Notes: generated by a model not told the origin, from the letters alone. A stretch of DNA of 64,000 bases from Grifola frondosa (GCA_001683735.1 LUGG01000002.1:558001-622000); one strand, 5' to 3'. Counted from the first letter of the stretch, positions 1 to 10,720 are shown. Numbers and translations: made by a program.

Positions 1-2250
1 TAGTAAGATCTACAAGCACAATAAAAAATAACGCACCACGTGAACGACCAGAATCCACATATTCTGACTGAGACTCTGGCTCAGTCGCCCCACCCTCATC
101 ATCACCATCTGCTTGAGCATGGCGTCTTCCTAAGGCTATTAAATATGTCAGCATAAATTATAACAAAAATAAGAAGTCTGGACGCACCAGGCTTCACAAC
201 CTTGTCGCTCGCCTTGCGAGTTGCTGTCGGACCGGTCACTTTCTTACGGGCATCTGAACAAATAGCGATAAGTAAAACACTCAAACAAAAATTAAAAACA
301 TACTTGAACGGCCAAGACCACGCACGGCCCCCGACTTAGCACGAACAGAAGGTATAAACTTGGTCATAGTCTCCTTGTGTGCAATCCAGGACTGAGCAGC
401 CTCCATCCGAGTACACCCCGACTCAGAATCGACCGCTGTCATACCAGGCCCAAGCGACCAAGGCTTGGGATGATAGATACGCTCCACAGCGGATGACGAA
501 GTATCGGGTGAAGTCTCTGATACGTCAATGTAAATGCAGAGAGAAACTTGTCCAAGTCCATGGAAATCTTCATGTCGGGTGTAGACTGCCAGACCACAAA
601 GCTGGACAACTGAGCGAGCGAGCGGACGACAAAGTCGAAATGAGCCTCGCGACTCATCAGCGCATGACCCTCAGACATGTGGTTGGCCATATTGGAAGGT
701 AACGCCCCAGATTGACCATCGTTCCTACAAATAACAAGTTAAACACAATCAAGACATCAAAAATGAATGACTACTCAGGAGCGATCATCTCTGGACCAAT
801 ACACAGTAGATTATCACCAGGCAAGGCAGCCAAAGCAATACGAGAAGCACCGTCCATGATCGGACCACTCGGATAAAAAACCTGAGTGAAGCGGCACGAC
901 CACGGCTCAGCCACTTTACCTCTGGCAGCGACGGGCGGAGTCCCCCCATGAAAGCGCAGACCAGAGAATACAGCGAGACATAAGCCACTAAGCTGAATAT
1001 AGCAACCCAGCTCTGCAGCATGAAAAAGGCCAGGATGATCAGTGGGAGCCAAATCTGACTTGGTCACCATAACCGTGAGACCACCATACGAGTCGTGGCC
1101 TCCACGTGCTTGCCGGCAAAATGCCCCAAGTCCTCCTTGAACTTGCCCGCTATCAAGCATTCATCAGTTACAATTTTCAGAGAAAAAAATTAAAAACTCA
1201 CCAGATTTCTCAAACTCTTCGTATGACTTAGTGGGTACCAAATTAAGCTGAGCCGCAGGGAACGCATAGTTGCCCTCAAAACCAACGGGCGGAAGGTTAG
1301 TTAAATTGGCTTGAAGTTTCAAAGCATCTGTAATGAACTTCGGCCCAGTCTCCAAACACTGGATCGCAATCTGTGTTCCCAACTGTCGTGAAACAAAAAA
1401 TAATAATAATTAATAATTAATAATAAATAATGCAATGGACGCAACGTACCTCAACCATCTTCTTGCGAAGCTTGTGATGCTCCGATAATGTGTTAAGATA
1501 CACCTTGGTCCCCGCAGCAGGACCGGTAAGATTGCGAGGACTTTGGTACGTTTGCGTCAGCGGATAGACGCGGAGAGGTGGTGCCTTAGCGGTGTGACTC
1601 TTCAAAGGGACCGATACGGGGAGCGCTCAAAGGCATAGCCATGCTCATATGTCTCCCTCTCCGCATTCCATAACGGAGGAAGGGGAGATCGAGCCGAACG
1701 CTCGCCTAAAACTTCGAGTGGCAAATCACTGTACGCACTCGATAACGTCTGGCTGATACGACTAATATAATGACAGTGACCGTTAGAATTTTACAGGATG
1801 AACAAAATTAATAATTACGAACTCTGTAGGTACTATCCAGCACTGGATTATATCGTTGTTGGGATCACCGTCTCCATAGAGGTCCCGTGCAAAAACACAG
1901 TCCCCCGGCTTTAACTCCAGCAATCCTACAATTTATAGCATGAGCGGAGGTTATAGAGAATATAAGCATGCATGAACTCACCGGCAGCATCCGCCTCCTT
2001 CTTCAAACCAACCGGTAACGTCATCTCCTCACGGCACCACTTTGCAAAAGTGGCAGACGTCTGTGGGGACGTGTCATGCAAATAAAGGTAACATTTTCCC
2101 TCAGGAAAAGGTTCTAAGGGGTGGCCAAAGACTTGGAACAGCTCAGGAAGCTTAACATTCCTTCCCTTGAGGAGAGAGGCTCCACTCTTTCCCCAGGAGC
2201 AGGATCACAGCCAATCCTTCATTTCCAGCCCTATTCCCCATGTAAACCTG
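1..2250 (-). CDS. Putative 2OG-Fe(II) oxygenase-like protein of a transposon-associated family (partial)
   Basis: A multi-exon minus-strand gene runs off the left edge. Exons can be joined across GT-AG introns, for example around 1985-1930, 1448-1389 and 1197-1160. After the intron ending near 1160 the protein reads GKHVEGHDSYGG if one G is added at 1099-1100. Further on come FSGLRFHGGTPP (about 930-970) and CRFTQVFYPSGP. An H-x-E motif, a later H-G-G-T-P-P and an Arg 15-20 residues on fit the metal- and 2-oxoglutarate-binding pattern of a double-stranded beta-helix oxygenase. I recall similar proteins as highly multiplied, transposon-linked genes in mushrooms. TET/JBP-like membership is inference. 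The amino end upstream of about 2160 and the true start were not located. The C-terminal exons (690-102) are polar and have no motif I recognise. Confidence 0.4.
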
Positions 2251-2651
2251 TGAAATCATGTAGAAAGATATTACTCACTGAGGAGAGTCTGCCATTTGAA
2301 GTGATATGGAGAGGTAGAATGGAAAGTGGGAGCTAGAAAGTGACTTGGAGGTGCAAAGAGGTGAAAGATAGGGGAGGGGAGTCAACAGATGATTGTCAGT
2401 ACTCAACACAAGTTCTACAAGCCAAGGACAGACATACAGAGGTGTGTAGATAGTCAGATTCAAGATTGATAGGCAAGATTGACAGAAGAAGCAGAGATTT
2501 AATGTAAATCAGGGCCAGAAGATCAAGAAGTCAAGAAGCAAAGACTTCGCGCGATTTGATGACAATTAAGCGCTCACGGGGCGCCCAACAACCCACAGCC
2601 ACCCGAGCGCCACAACAAGCGCACACAAGTCCGCAGAACGGGTAAGCGCCT

Positions 2652-2667
2652 GGTGGCTGCAGCCACC
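2652..2667. repeat. 16-bp perfect palindrome
   Basis: GGTGGCTGCAGCCACC is identical on both strands. It lies 20 bases left of a much longer hairpin, in a short GC-rich segment holding a CACGTG box (2677-2682). Confidence 0.8.
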
Positions 2668-2687
2668 GACCAAGTCACGTGATATTT

Positions 2688-2751
2688 GATGACGTAGATG
2701 CGGTCGTCGACGTATCGAAATGGATGCGTCGACGACCGCATCTACGTCATC
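2688..2751. repeat. 25-bp perfect inverted repeat with 14-base loop
   Basis: The arm 2688-2712 (starts GATGACGTAGATG) is the exact reverse complement of 2727-2751, with loop 2713-2726. Each arm contains a TGACGT (CRE/bZIP-like) half site and GTCGACGACC. No coding sequence explains it. It may be a cruciform-forming element, a transposon end or a regulatory site. The same TTTGATGAC string occurs at about 2557, so part of the motif is repeated locally. Confidence 0.85.
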
Positions 2752-2819
2752 GGGCTAGACCGGCCTGTTCGTCCTCGTCGTCTTTTGCCCCGCGCTCGCC
2801 GTGAAAACGACGCTCGTCG

Positions 2820-3570
2820 TCGTTGGTTGCCGGTAAGTCCATTTTTTTAATAATCAAAATTGAAATTAAACTTATAATTAAGTTACAACACGGGCGTCGA
2901 GTATTCCCCGCACGGCGCTCGCCGTCCCGCACTCGCGCTCACCGCCGTGCCCGCACTCTCCCTCACCGGCCCACACAACGCGCTTCCCTGTGTCTCGCTC
3001 GTGCCACGCACCCTGCTGCTCTATGCGCCCTCTCGCGTCCGCGCGCTCCACACGTCTCTCTGTGTCCGCCCTCGCGCCCCTCATGTCTACTCTTCAGGAC
3101 CGGCCGCTCGCTCTCTCTTTCTCGTCACCGCTACTACAACTCTGTCCGCGCTTGTATCGACGACCGGGCATGTCCGAGCGAACGCCGCCACCCCGTTCTA
3201 CTGCCCTCGCGCTCTGCCGCCATCCAGCCACGCTACTCAACGTTCAACCGAGGCGTGCGCGGCGTCCGAGGCCGCACGCGTAGGCCACCTGAAGGATGTT
3301 GGACGACGAGAGGGAAATAGGCATTTAGGTGAGTCCGTTTCCCTTCGCCCGCGTCCCACACGGCGCCCGCCACACCCTCGCGCCCATCCCCCTTGCCTGC
3401 TCGGCACCTTGTTCGTCGACTTTCTCGCCGAACCTGCCTGTACTTCATCGCGCTCGCAACCGGCACATATGAGGAGGACGCGCGCCGCGCCGCGTTCCCG
3501 CGCGTCGAGGCACTTTCGCCAGCTGCGCCCAATTAAGAGCTGGCGCGCACCGCTCGTGGCGTTGCCGAAA
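2820..3570. other. GC-rich stretch without a recognisable gene
   Basis: After a short AT-rich tract (2838-2885) the sequence becomes strongly GC-rich and pyrimidine-biased on the plus strand. Open frames exist on both strands, but their Arg/Ser/Pro-rich translations look like composition effects. The missing 5' part of the RRP8-like gene should lie here, and I could not find it. Confidence 0.4.
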
Positions 3571-3574
3571 GCGT

Positions 3575-4378
3575 GCAGGAGCATTCAGACAGCGCACATG
3601 CGGTCGAGATGATGCGCGCGAATCCTGCCGTATTCGAGGAGGTTTGTCCCTCTTGCTTCCCATTTGTACACGCTTACACCTTGCCGTGACAGTATCATAC
3701 GGGCTTCCGGCACCAAGTCCAATCCTGGCCAACGAATCCCGTCGCGCACTACATCTCTGTCCTGTCGTCCTATCCACAGAAGACCGTGATTGCGGACCTG
3801 GGATGCGTGATGTGGCGCTCGCACGTGCACTCGTCCCAAAAGACATGACGATGCTCTCGTTCGATCTCATGTCGGACAATGCGTACGTCATCGCAGCGGA
3901 CACCTGCACACGCGTCCCGCTCCCCGGTGCGGAGCCCGGCGAGGGAGAAGACGAGGGCGAGGGACAGGTAGTAGACGTGGTAGTGTGCGCCTCAGCTTAA
4001 TGGGCACGAATTGGCCTGGTGTATACGCGAAGCGTGGGGATCCTCCGTCACGGGTATGTTTTGCGCGTCTCGACTTACTTTTGTATTGATGAACTACTAG
4101 CGGAGAGCTCAAGATTGCCGAGTGGCAAGCCGCTTCACCGATGTGGACGAGTTCATATCTTTGATCTCCTCCTTTGGTTTCCATCTCAAAGCGAAGGTAC
4201 GATGGTGTATGCGCCGCCTTATCGGAGACTCACGTCCTGACTACAGGACGATCGCAACACCCACTTCACACTCTTCGAATTCAAGAAAGTCGCACGCAAG
4301 CCCAAGAACGAGAAAGAGTGGGCGAAAATGCTGGCGCGCGGCACTTTACTGAAGCCTTGCGAGTACAAAAGACGGTAA
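3575..4378 (+). pseudogene. RRP8: RRP8-like rRNA methyltransferase, 5' end missing
   Basis: RRP8 is a nucleolar SAM-dependent enzyme that methylates an adenine (m1A) in 25S rRNA. Recognisable pieces in order are DSAHAVEMMRANPAVFEE (about 3585-3642), a GT-AG intron, YHTGFRHQVQSWPTNPV, the SAM motif I region (DLGCGD-like, about 3795-3810), MSDNAYV, VVDVVVCALSLMGTNWP, a second intron (about 4052-4107), ASRFTDVDEF, an intron at 4197-4246, and the C-terminus LLKPCEYKRR with stop 4376-4378. Four one-base losses (about 3807, 3990, 4037 and 4122) break the frame. Adding one base restores the family sequence each time, so these may be sequencing errors. The N-terminal region before residue DSAHAV is absent or unrecognisable, hence the pseudogene label. 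It converges with the oxidoreductase ending at 4508. Confidence 0.65.
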
Positions 4379-4507
4379 CTTCTGCGTGTCTCGGACGCGT
4401 CTCATCCGTTGTGCGTAGAACCAGTTTCATTGATCAGCAGGATATCCACATGTAGTTATGCTCGATACAGATCAGTTACCCCTTTTGTGTTCCGCGATCA
4501 CTTGTGT

Positions 4508-5960
4508 TCAGGGTCTGGGAGGAACGACGAGCGTGCCTCCTCCCTTGCACTCTGGTAGCCAGCTCGATAATCTCAATCACCTCGGCCGATTCCTCGAACT
4601 TGACCGCCTGCGACTTTCCCTGCGAATTGCAGCGGCGAGATCCTTGAACAGGAATGTAGCTGCCCTTATCAGACGGCCACCTGCACCTGCACGCGCGTCA
4701 GTGCCCTCCACCCAGTGTTGCAAACCTTTCCATGGGGATTGGGCAACTCACGTGGACTTGACAACCCACCACCCGCGGCGATATTTTCGACTGTGCCCCA
4801 GATGTCCTCGGGCTCGACGCCGTATGCAGGGGAGCTGAGGATATCAGCGGGGGATGGGATCGCCTTGAGCTGATCCTCTTGCACGTCGACACCAAACTTC
4901 ACGAACGTGCCGTTCGTGCCGCGTACCACGTAGCGCACCTGAGAATCAATTAGCTCGAGCCGGGATGACACGGAGAGAGACAGCAAACCTGAGGCGAGCA
5001 CACGGAGAGGATATGTCCGCGAGGATGGCGGTGAAGGAGGTGGGGTGCAGCACGGAGGTTGCGGGGCGCGGCAGGTAATGCAAGAAAATCGTGAACTGTG
5101 AAGCGTACATACGTCAGGCCATCCGACAAAATGTTACTGAGAAAGACGCACACAGTTCTCGACCTCTTTGCTCCCAATCCCGCGGATATTCTCAATCATG
5201 GCAGTGATCTTCACGGGACGGCCGAAGAGCAGAAGCACCTGGTCGATGGTGTGCGCGGCGAAATCATACGTGAGGCCGTTCGCGGGCAGCGGGAGGTCTT
5301 TCCATGTGTGCTTCAGGTCTGCCCGGAAACGGTCAAAGCTAAACCTCATAGAGTTAGTAATCAACAATGGGCGATGGGACAGATAACGAGAGGGGAAGTT
5401 GCATCGGGACTCGAATTCGAAGAGGGTGCCGAGGAACTTGGGGTCGCTGGCCGGGAGCTCAAGAAGCTTGCGCAGGGCGAGGAAGTCGGAATCCCAGCGT
5501 CGGTTCTGGAAGGGATAGAGCACGACTTTCTTGGATTTTGCAAGCGCATTCAGCTCGTACGCTTGAGAGGCGTGTGCGGTCACCGGCTTGTCGACGAGGA
5601 CTACGTGTAGACGAGCACACTGAGCGGAGATTGAGTCATGGAAGTTAATCTAACGTACCATGTTTTCCTGCTTCGAGCACGCGCTTGGCAAGCTCGTAGT
5701 GTGTCTCGCTTGGGGTGCTAACCATGACAAGCTCGACCTCAGGGTCGGCGAGGACGTCATCATAGCTATGGTAGATCTTAACACCCTGGGCAGCGTCTAC
5801 ACCGAAGCATGCTGAAGCTTGCTGCCGGGAAGGCAGGCTTACGCTCGAGGACCGCGTAGAGAGTGAAGAGCTCCGGGAGGGTGAGGACGAAGGGGATGTG
5901 AAAGGTGAGGTCCCTCCCCTCATGCGCCCTCCTTCCATCCCTCCACGGCATCCCATGCGT
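4508..5960 (-). pseudogene. Gfo/Idh/MocA-family oxidoreductase, 5' end missing
   Basis: The family comprises NAD(P)-dependent oxidoreductases with an N-terminal Rossmann fold. Read on the minus strand: LTFHIPFVLTLPELF (about 5918-5874), FGVDAAQGVKIYHSYDDV, VSTPSETHYELAKRVLEAGK, an intron (5659-5604), then VLVDKPVTAHASQAYELN with the typical substrate-side DKP motif. Next come NRRWDSDFL, GLTYDFAAHTIDQ, RYVVRGTNGTFVKFGVD and a C-terminal VIEIIELA ending near 4508. The usual first segment with the GxGxxG nucleotide-binding loop is not found upstream of LTFH. Coding similarity stops about 70 bases from the CLF1 piece. Several one-base losses (for example near 5810-5845 and 4530-4550) look like homopolymer contractions. 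The substrate is unknown. Confidence 0.65.
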
Positions 5961-6029
5961 CCTCACCCTGCATGCGTCTTGGTAAACGGAGGATCCAGTA
6001 CAAAGAAGGGCTTGCACACGATTGACAAA

Positions 6030-6640
6030 CTCACGACATCTGGTTCAATTATGCCCGTCTGGAAGAAGGCGTGTTGAAAGATGTCAAAGAGGAGGATGCT
6101 ACGGCTGAAGAATGGCAAGCGGTTGGACGAGTCAGAGAGGTGTATGATCGGACAGTTGTGCAGGTACCTTTGGGTGGCCAGAAGAAGCATTGGTGTCGGT
6201 ATATTTTCTTGTGGCTGGACTACGTGGCATTTGAAGAAATTGAAACAAAGATACACTATTTTCATGTCACTACCATCAATTGCTCATAAATTTACTAACA
6301 CAGGACTATTCATGTGTGCGAGAGATACGAAACAGCCACTTGGCTAGTGCCCCACAAGGTCTTCACTTTCACAAAATTGTGGATCATCTTTACGAGGTTC
6401 GAGGTATGGCAGCTACAGCTGACTACAGCATGAAAGGTCTTAAGAATGGCAATCAGTAACTTCCCTAAAGAAGTCCTCTTCAAAGGATATATTGAGCTTG
6501 AATTTGATGTAAGTGATGATCCATATATCTAGGTAGTAAATTCTGACGATGCCTATAGCTTCGTGAATTTGACAGAGTATGCACGCTGTACAAAAAATAC
6601 ATCAAGGTATGACTCAACCAGCCAATTTAACTTATCATGC
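6030..6640 (+). pseudogene. CLF1: Internal fragment of a CLF1/crooked-neck splicing factor
   Basis: CLF1 is a HAT-repeat scaffold of the spliceosome-activating Prp19-associated complex. The fragment reads DIWFNYARLEEGVLKD, GRVREVYDRTVVQVP, YIFLWLDYVAFEEIETK, then after an intron WLVPHKVFTFTKLW, ISNFPKEVLFKGYIELEFD, another intron (6509-6560) and LREFDRV. This is only a few HAT repeats from the middle of a protein normally near 700 residues. An in-frame TGA at 6431-6433 stands where CGA (Arg) is expected, a C-to-T change that homopolymer error does not explain. No N- or C-terminal part is present. It is a dead fragment. Confidence 0.75.
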
Positions 6641-6833
6641 TTTTTGTCTCTTAATTGCTCTTTAATAAGGTACTTACTGCTGATACTGACTACTGAGTCT
6701 CAATATTAATAATTGGACAGTATAACATGATCAGACTACAGCCCAAGCACAGCCAACCGTTATCAGAAAGATCACGTGATAATTCCTGTCTGCATTGAAA
6801 ATGGAAAATAAACTATGTTGAACTTTTACCATT

Positions 6834-7850
6834 ATGTCTTCCCTTAACTCAGACATCCTCCGAGAAATTATCGCTCAGCTTGATGTATCTTGGACCAAAC
6901 AGAAGAAGCTGTCTCATGATAATGCTCACACTGAATATTTTCACTGGCTTCTAAGTTTGAGAACCATCAGTCCCGCCTTCTGCAATACGTACCTTCCACG
7001 ACTCCCCCCTATAGCCATACGGCTCGACAGTCTAGAGACAGCCACTCAATTATTCACAGATGTCATACACTATGAGAAAATGGGCTGCAAATGCTCTTCA
7101 GGGGAAGATATAAACCTTCACATCCATCACGACTTTCTAAATATCTATCTGCTGGAAGTCAATTTTCCGGAGGATGATAATGGTCCAGAGTTATGGAAAC
7201 TTGCGCGAAAGGCGGTGAAATACATGACACAGCTGGTGGAGCTCAATATCATCGTGGATCGTCAAGCACAACAGACAGTGCTAAGAAGAATTGGACAGTG
7301 GTGGGAGAGGCGCTGTCCAATAGAGAAACTGAGACTTATAGATCAACGTTCAGAGCCTAGGGTGAGTAACATTATTATAATAAGAATACCTGCTTATGAT
7401 TTATTTCACCAGCTATCTCTGGTACAAGAACAGAGACCATGGGACAACTATCAATCCTTCGCATTCGACCTTCTATTCTTTCCCAACATTCATATCCTTT
7501 TCATCAAATCTCCTGTCTTTCCTTTTCCTATCCCCCAACATTTACCCGCCATGACCCTAAACAACCTCTACGAGTTTAAAGCTTATGTGCTCGACAATCC
7601 ATACGACTTCGAAGACGATGAATACAATATGGCCGATTTTCTTTTTAATGAAGTCTCGGCCTTATCCGACATTTACATGGAGTATTTTGATTGGTCTATT
7701 ATGACTACTGAAGAAATCTTGTATGATGTCATTGAAGTCAGACGCATACACGGGAAGCGGAGGTCAATGGAAAAGTGGGGATTGGAAAGTTATATTGAGG
7801 TGGACAAGGAAAATAAGATATTAGCTGGGGCGATGACAATTAATTACTAG
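6834..7850 (+). CDS. F-box-like hypothetical protein
   Basis: An uninterrupted 338-codon frame starts at ATG 6834. Its opening (LNSDILREIIAQLD followed by SLRTISPAFCNTYLP) resembles the short F-box-like N-termini of fungal orphan proteins: Leu-rich helix, then SLR.IS..F. The rest is acidic and aromatic-rich, without obvious leucine-rich or WD repeats. It has no introns and sits between decayed gene fragments and the Helitron island. Its AT-rich base use differs from the housekeeping genes to the right. A full-length open frame in such decayed surroundings suggests recent origin or selection. Function is unknown and the F-box assignment is weak. Confidence 0.55.
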   Translation: MSSLNSDILREIIAQLDVSWTKQKKLSHDNAHTEYFHWLLSLRTISPAFCNTYLPRLPPIAIRLDSLETATQLFTDVIHYEKMGCKCSSGEDINLHIHHDFLNIYLLEVNFPEDDNGPELWKLARKAVKYMTQLVELNIIVDRQAQQTVLRRIGQWWERRCPIEKLRLIDQRSEPRVSNIIIIRIPAYDLFHQLSLVQEQRPWDNYQSFAFDLLFFPNIHILFIKSPVFPFPIPQHLPAMTLNNLYEFKAYVLDNPYDFEDDEYNMADFLFNEVSALSDIYMEYFDWSIMTTEEILYDVIEVRRIHGKRRSMEKWGLESYIEVDKENKILAGAMTINY

Positions 7851-7889
7851 GATATTGATAATATATTACTTGTAATCCAGGCCTACAAA

Positions 7890-8538
7890 TGAACTCAGTA
7901 TTAATTACTTCATCTTTGTACACATTCTCAAGCTTATAAAAATTGCTAAACATATTGATTCAACCTGAGCATTCACGTCAACAATCTATAATGTAACTCT
8001 ACCATTACTTATTTATAATGTATAAGAGATGGATTGATAATCAATAGTGCAGATGACGAGTTTGCATGCTTCATACAAACAGATGCTCAATCTCCTGCCC
8101 TTTTGGGATATGTCAGATTTATAATCACATATGTTTTTCTCCTTCTGCAACATATGTCATAGCATTACACTGACTTCCAAAAACATCGATCATATGTTTT
8201 ATGTCATGTTTTATCATCTGGAACATTTGTTTTGCGATTAGAGGCATGACAAATATCACGTGCATGTGACATATGTTTTATCTCCGTATGTTTTTCTCAG
8301 CCACTGGATAAGAAAAGTAAGAACCTCACATACAAAATTTTCTTACTGAGTAAGAACAGAGTTGTTATGTGGTTGTATTGGATCGTAACCCTAACCTAGA
8401 AATTTTGTTCCCACGGATACAAATTTTTGTATTGAAAAAACTTTCCCACGACTAATGTAATGAAAAGTGCGTTACAAGATTTGGCTGGGGACCTCGCCTA
8501 TAAGAACGATTAATTCGTTCCTCATCAATCGTAACTAG
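7890..8538. repeat. Direct-repeat copy 1, candidate Helitron 3' end
   Basis: The left part (about 7900-8060, containing TTATTTATAATGTATAA and TTGATAATCAAT) resembles 10230-10400. The right part (about 8095-8532) resembles 10800-11205, including the strings TATGTCAGATTTATAATCAC and GTAAGAACAGA. It ends with ACGATT (8506-8511), a 15-base loop, AATCGT (8527-8532), two bases and CTAG (8535-8538). A hairpin just before a CTRR terminus is the Helitron 3' end signature. Termini are inferred. Confidence 0.55.
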
Positions 8539-8579
8539 GGTTAGACACTCTATTTATAAAATTAACTGCTGCACCAACA

Positions 8580-10208
8580 TTGATTCAACTGGAAGGATTG
8601 CCTGAAAATGTCATTCCAATAAGTCACAGCACTAAAAAGATACGATGCAAGATGCCCAATGGAAAGGAGCTTGCAATATCTCGGGACCAGGTGGCTGTAA
8701 TTCCAAACTTTGCCATGACTGACTTTGGCTCTCAGGGTCGTACTCGTCTCAATAATGTTTGTGACTTACAGAATTGCAGATCTCATCAGTCTATTTACAC
8801 TTGTTTATCTCGTGGATCAACATATGAGGGAACAATTATTGTTTAGCCATTTGATGAGCATAAAATGACAGGTGGTATCACAGGTAGTCTTAGACAAGAA
8901 TTTCGTGAGCTTGAGTTATTGGATGAGATAACAAAACTCCGATATTTGAAGAAACTTCCAGCTAAAGTTACAGGCTCCACAAAAAATGCACTTATCCACT
9001 CGTTCAGAGCCTGGAAAGGTTCCCTCTTTGTACCTAAATCAATGGATGGAGCATTAAAATGGACCAAATCTGAGCCATTTGAGAATGAGAAACCTGAATC
9101 AGAGTTGCCCTGGAACATTGTTACACGTCAGAAGGCAGACAAAAAGACTAAAAATCAAGAGCAACCTGAGGAGAAAATATCTTTACCTCATGGTCAAAAG
9201 GATATTAGTCTTTTTGTAAGTGCTAAAGGTACCAACACTTTAAACACCATAAGCATTGATCAAGGTGGTTTAAAAAGTGGCAAGCGCAAAAGAGATGTGA
9301 AGTCTGAAACTGTGGAAGACACAGATGAACGTAAAGTTAAAAAGTCTAGATTACATAAACAATCTGATTTATTAACTTATGCTTCACCCATCGCTTTTCA
9401 GTGGGATGCTGACAACTATAGCTGTGCATATGATACTTTATTCTCTATCTTATTTTCAGTATACTGTGAATCTACAGAAAGGTGGATGTCAGAAGTGGTT
9501 AATCAGAATGGACTTTTGAGATCATTTACAGCTGCATTTCAACGAGTAAGGGAGGGTAAATCAACCATGGAACAAGCCAGAGATTGCTTACGGCAAATCT
9601 TACATAATATAAATGCAGAATCATTTCCACTCACAGGACATCGTGGCAGTGAACTTTTTTCACTATTAAATGTATGCTAGAAGTGAATGATGGCTGTGTT
9701 GAACGTACTCTTTGCTATCAGCATTGTCATATTGACTTGGAAGCTGAAGAGGATAATACCATTTTATGGGATTGCTCAAAAGTCATATGGAATGAATATC
9801 CTACAAAGCTTGGCTCACATAAAGAGAGGACTATAAAAGAGTGGCTTACTCCATTATTCAACCGACCCATTGCTCAAAAATGTGACAAATGTAAAGGCAA
9901 CATGTTTCAACGAGTTGAATTTCCACAAAATCCAAACTTTGTATGCTTTATTACTAATGGTACACATATTAAATTTAATCATATAATTAATCTGAATGAA
10001 GACACAGAGGCATACAGATTGTGTGGAATTATATACTTTGGTGATTTTCACTTTACATCCAGAATCATCAAGGCAGATGGTAAGACTTGGTATAATGACG
10101 GTGTGGAATCAGGCAGAACATCAAGGGAACATTGACGACATGGATGCAGCAAAGCTTAGTAGAGCTAAAAAGAGAAAGAGCAGTGTAGCAGTGTATACTA
10201 AGTTGTAA
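8580..10208 (+). pseudogene. Helitron helicase C-terminal tail joined to a USP/C19-like peptidase domain
   Basis: The first part contains DFGSQGRTR, CRSHQSIYTCLSRGSTYEGT and GSLRQEFRELELLDEITKLR. These are the conserved end of Pif1-like helicases found in Helitron Rep-helicases, where the R in GSQGRTR and the LSRG segment belong to the last helicase motifs. A KKRK-rich linker follows. Then comes a cysteine-peptidase-like region: WDADNYSCAYDTLFSILF (about 9402-9455, candidate nucleophile Cys), CDKCKG (zinc-ribbon-like), GIIYFGDFHFTSRI (candidate His) and WYNDG (candidate Asp). The spacing is that of ubiquitin-specific proteases. TAG at 8845-8847 replaces an expected CAG, and one-base losses occur near 9677 and 10110. 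The Rep domain and most of the helicase are missing. Whether the two domains were one protein is inference. Confidence 0.6.
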
Positions 10209-10219
10209 TACTCAATGTC

Positions 10220-10720
10220 AGTGACTTCAACTTTGTTTGTTGTATTATATTAAGCTTGTAAAAATACTAATGTATTAGTTGAACCTACGTGTTTCAATTT
10301 ATAAATGTCGATGATCCATACTATAATTTTACAATTCCTTATTTATAATGTATAACACATGAATTGATAATCAATGGTTTAGATAATAAGTGTAGCACTT
10401 TGCAAAGTTGGGCATATTGTTGGGAGGGTAGGAGAAGGTCATTTAAAATATTTTTAAATAAATAATATTTCAATAATAATAGCTTCTATGTTTAATTAGC
10501 TTGTAAAAAAAGTTAATATATAATTTCCTATGCTTTGATTATGAATGTTAAAGAATGTATACTATAATTCTATAATTATTTGTTTATGAAGGGTAATAAA
10601 TGAATTAATAATGAATAGTTTAAATAATAAGTTTAGCACTTTGCAATGGTACACATATTGTCAGAAGGGTAGAAGAAGATTATATATAATATTTTAAAAT
10701 AAACAAGACTTAAATAATAA
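10220..10720. repeat. Two tandem copies of a ~250-bp AT-rich unit
   Basis: The segments about 10230-10475 and 10490-10720 share ordered strings: TAAGCTTGTAAAAA / TTAGCTTGTAAAAA, ACTATAATT, AATTGATAATCAATG / AATTAATAATGAATAG, AAGT(G/T)TAGCACTTTGCAA, and AGAAG followed by a run of A/T. The same unit opens the copy at 7900-8060. Confidence 0.7.

Noticed and set aside
2823..3612. Long overlapping open frames on both strands
   Set aside because: Arg/Pro/Ser-rich products in a very GC-rich stretch where stop codons are rare; no motif and no consistent exon structure.
8386..8400. AACCCTAACC, a telomere-like string, also near 11060
   Set aside because: Only about one and a half repeat units, located inside the two direct-repeat copies; it is part of that element and not telomeric.
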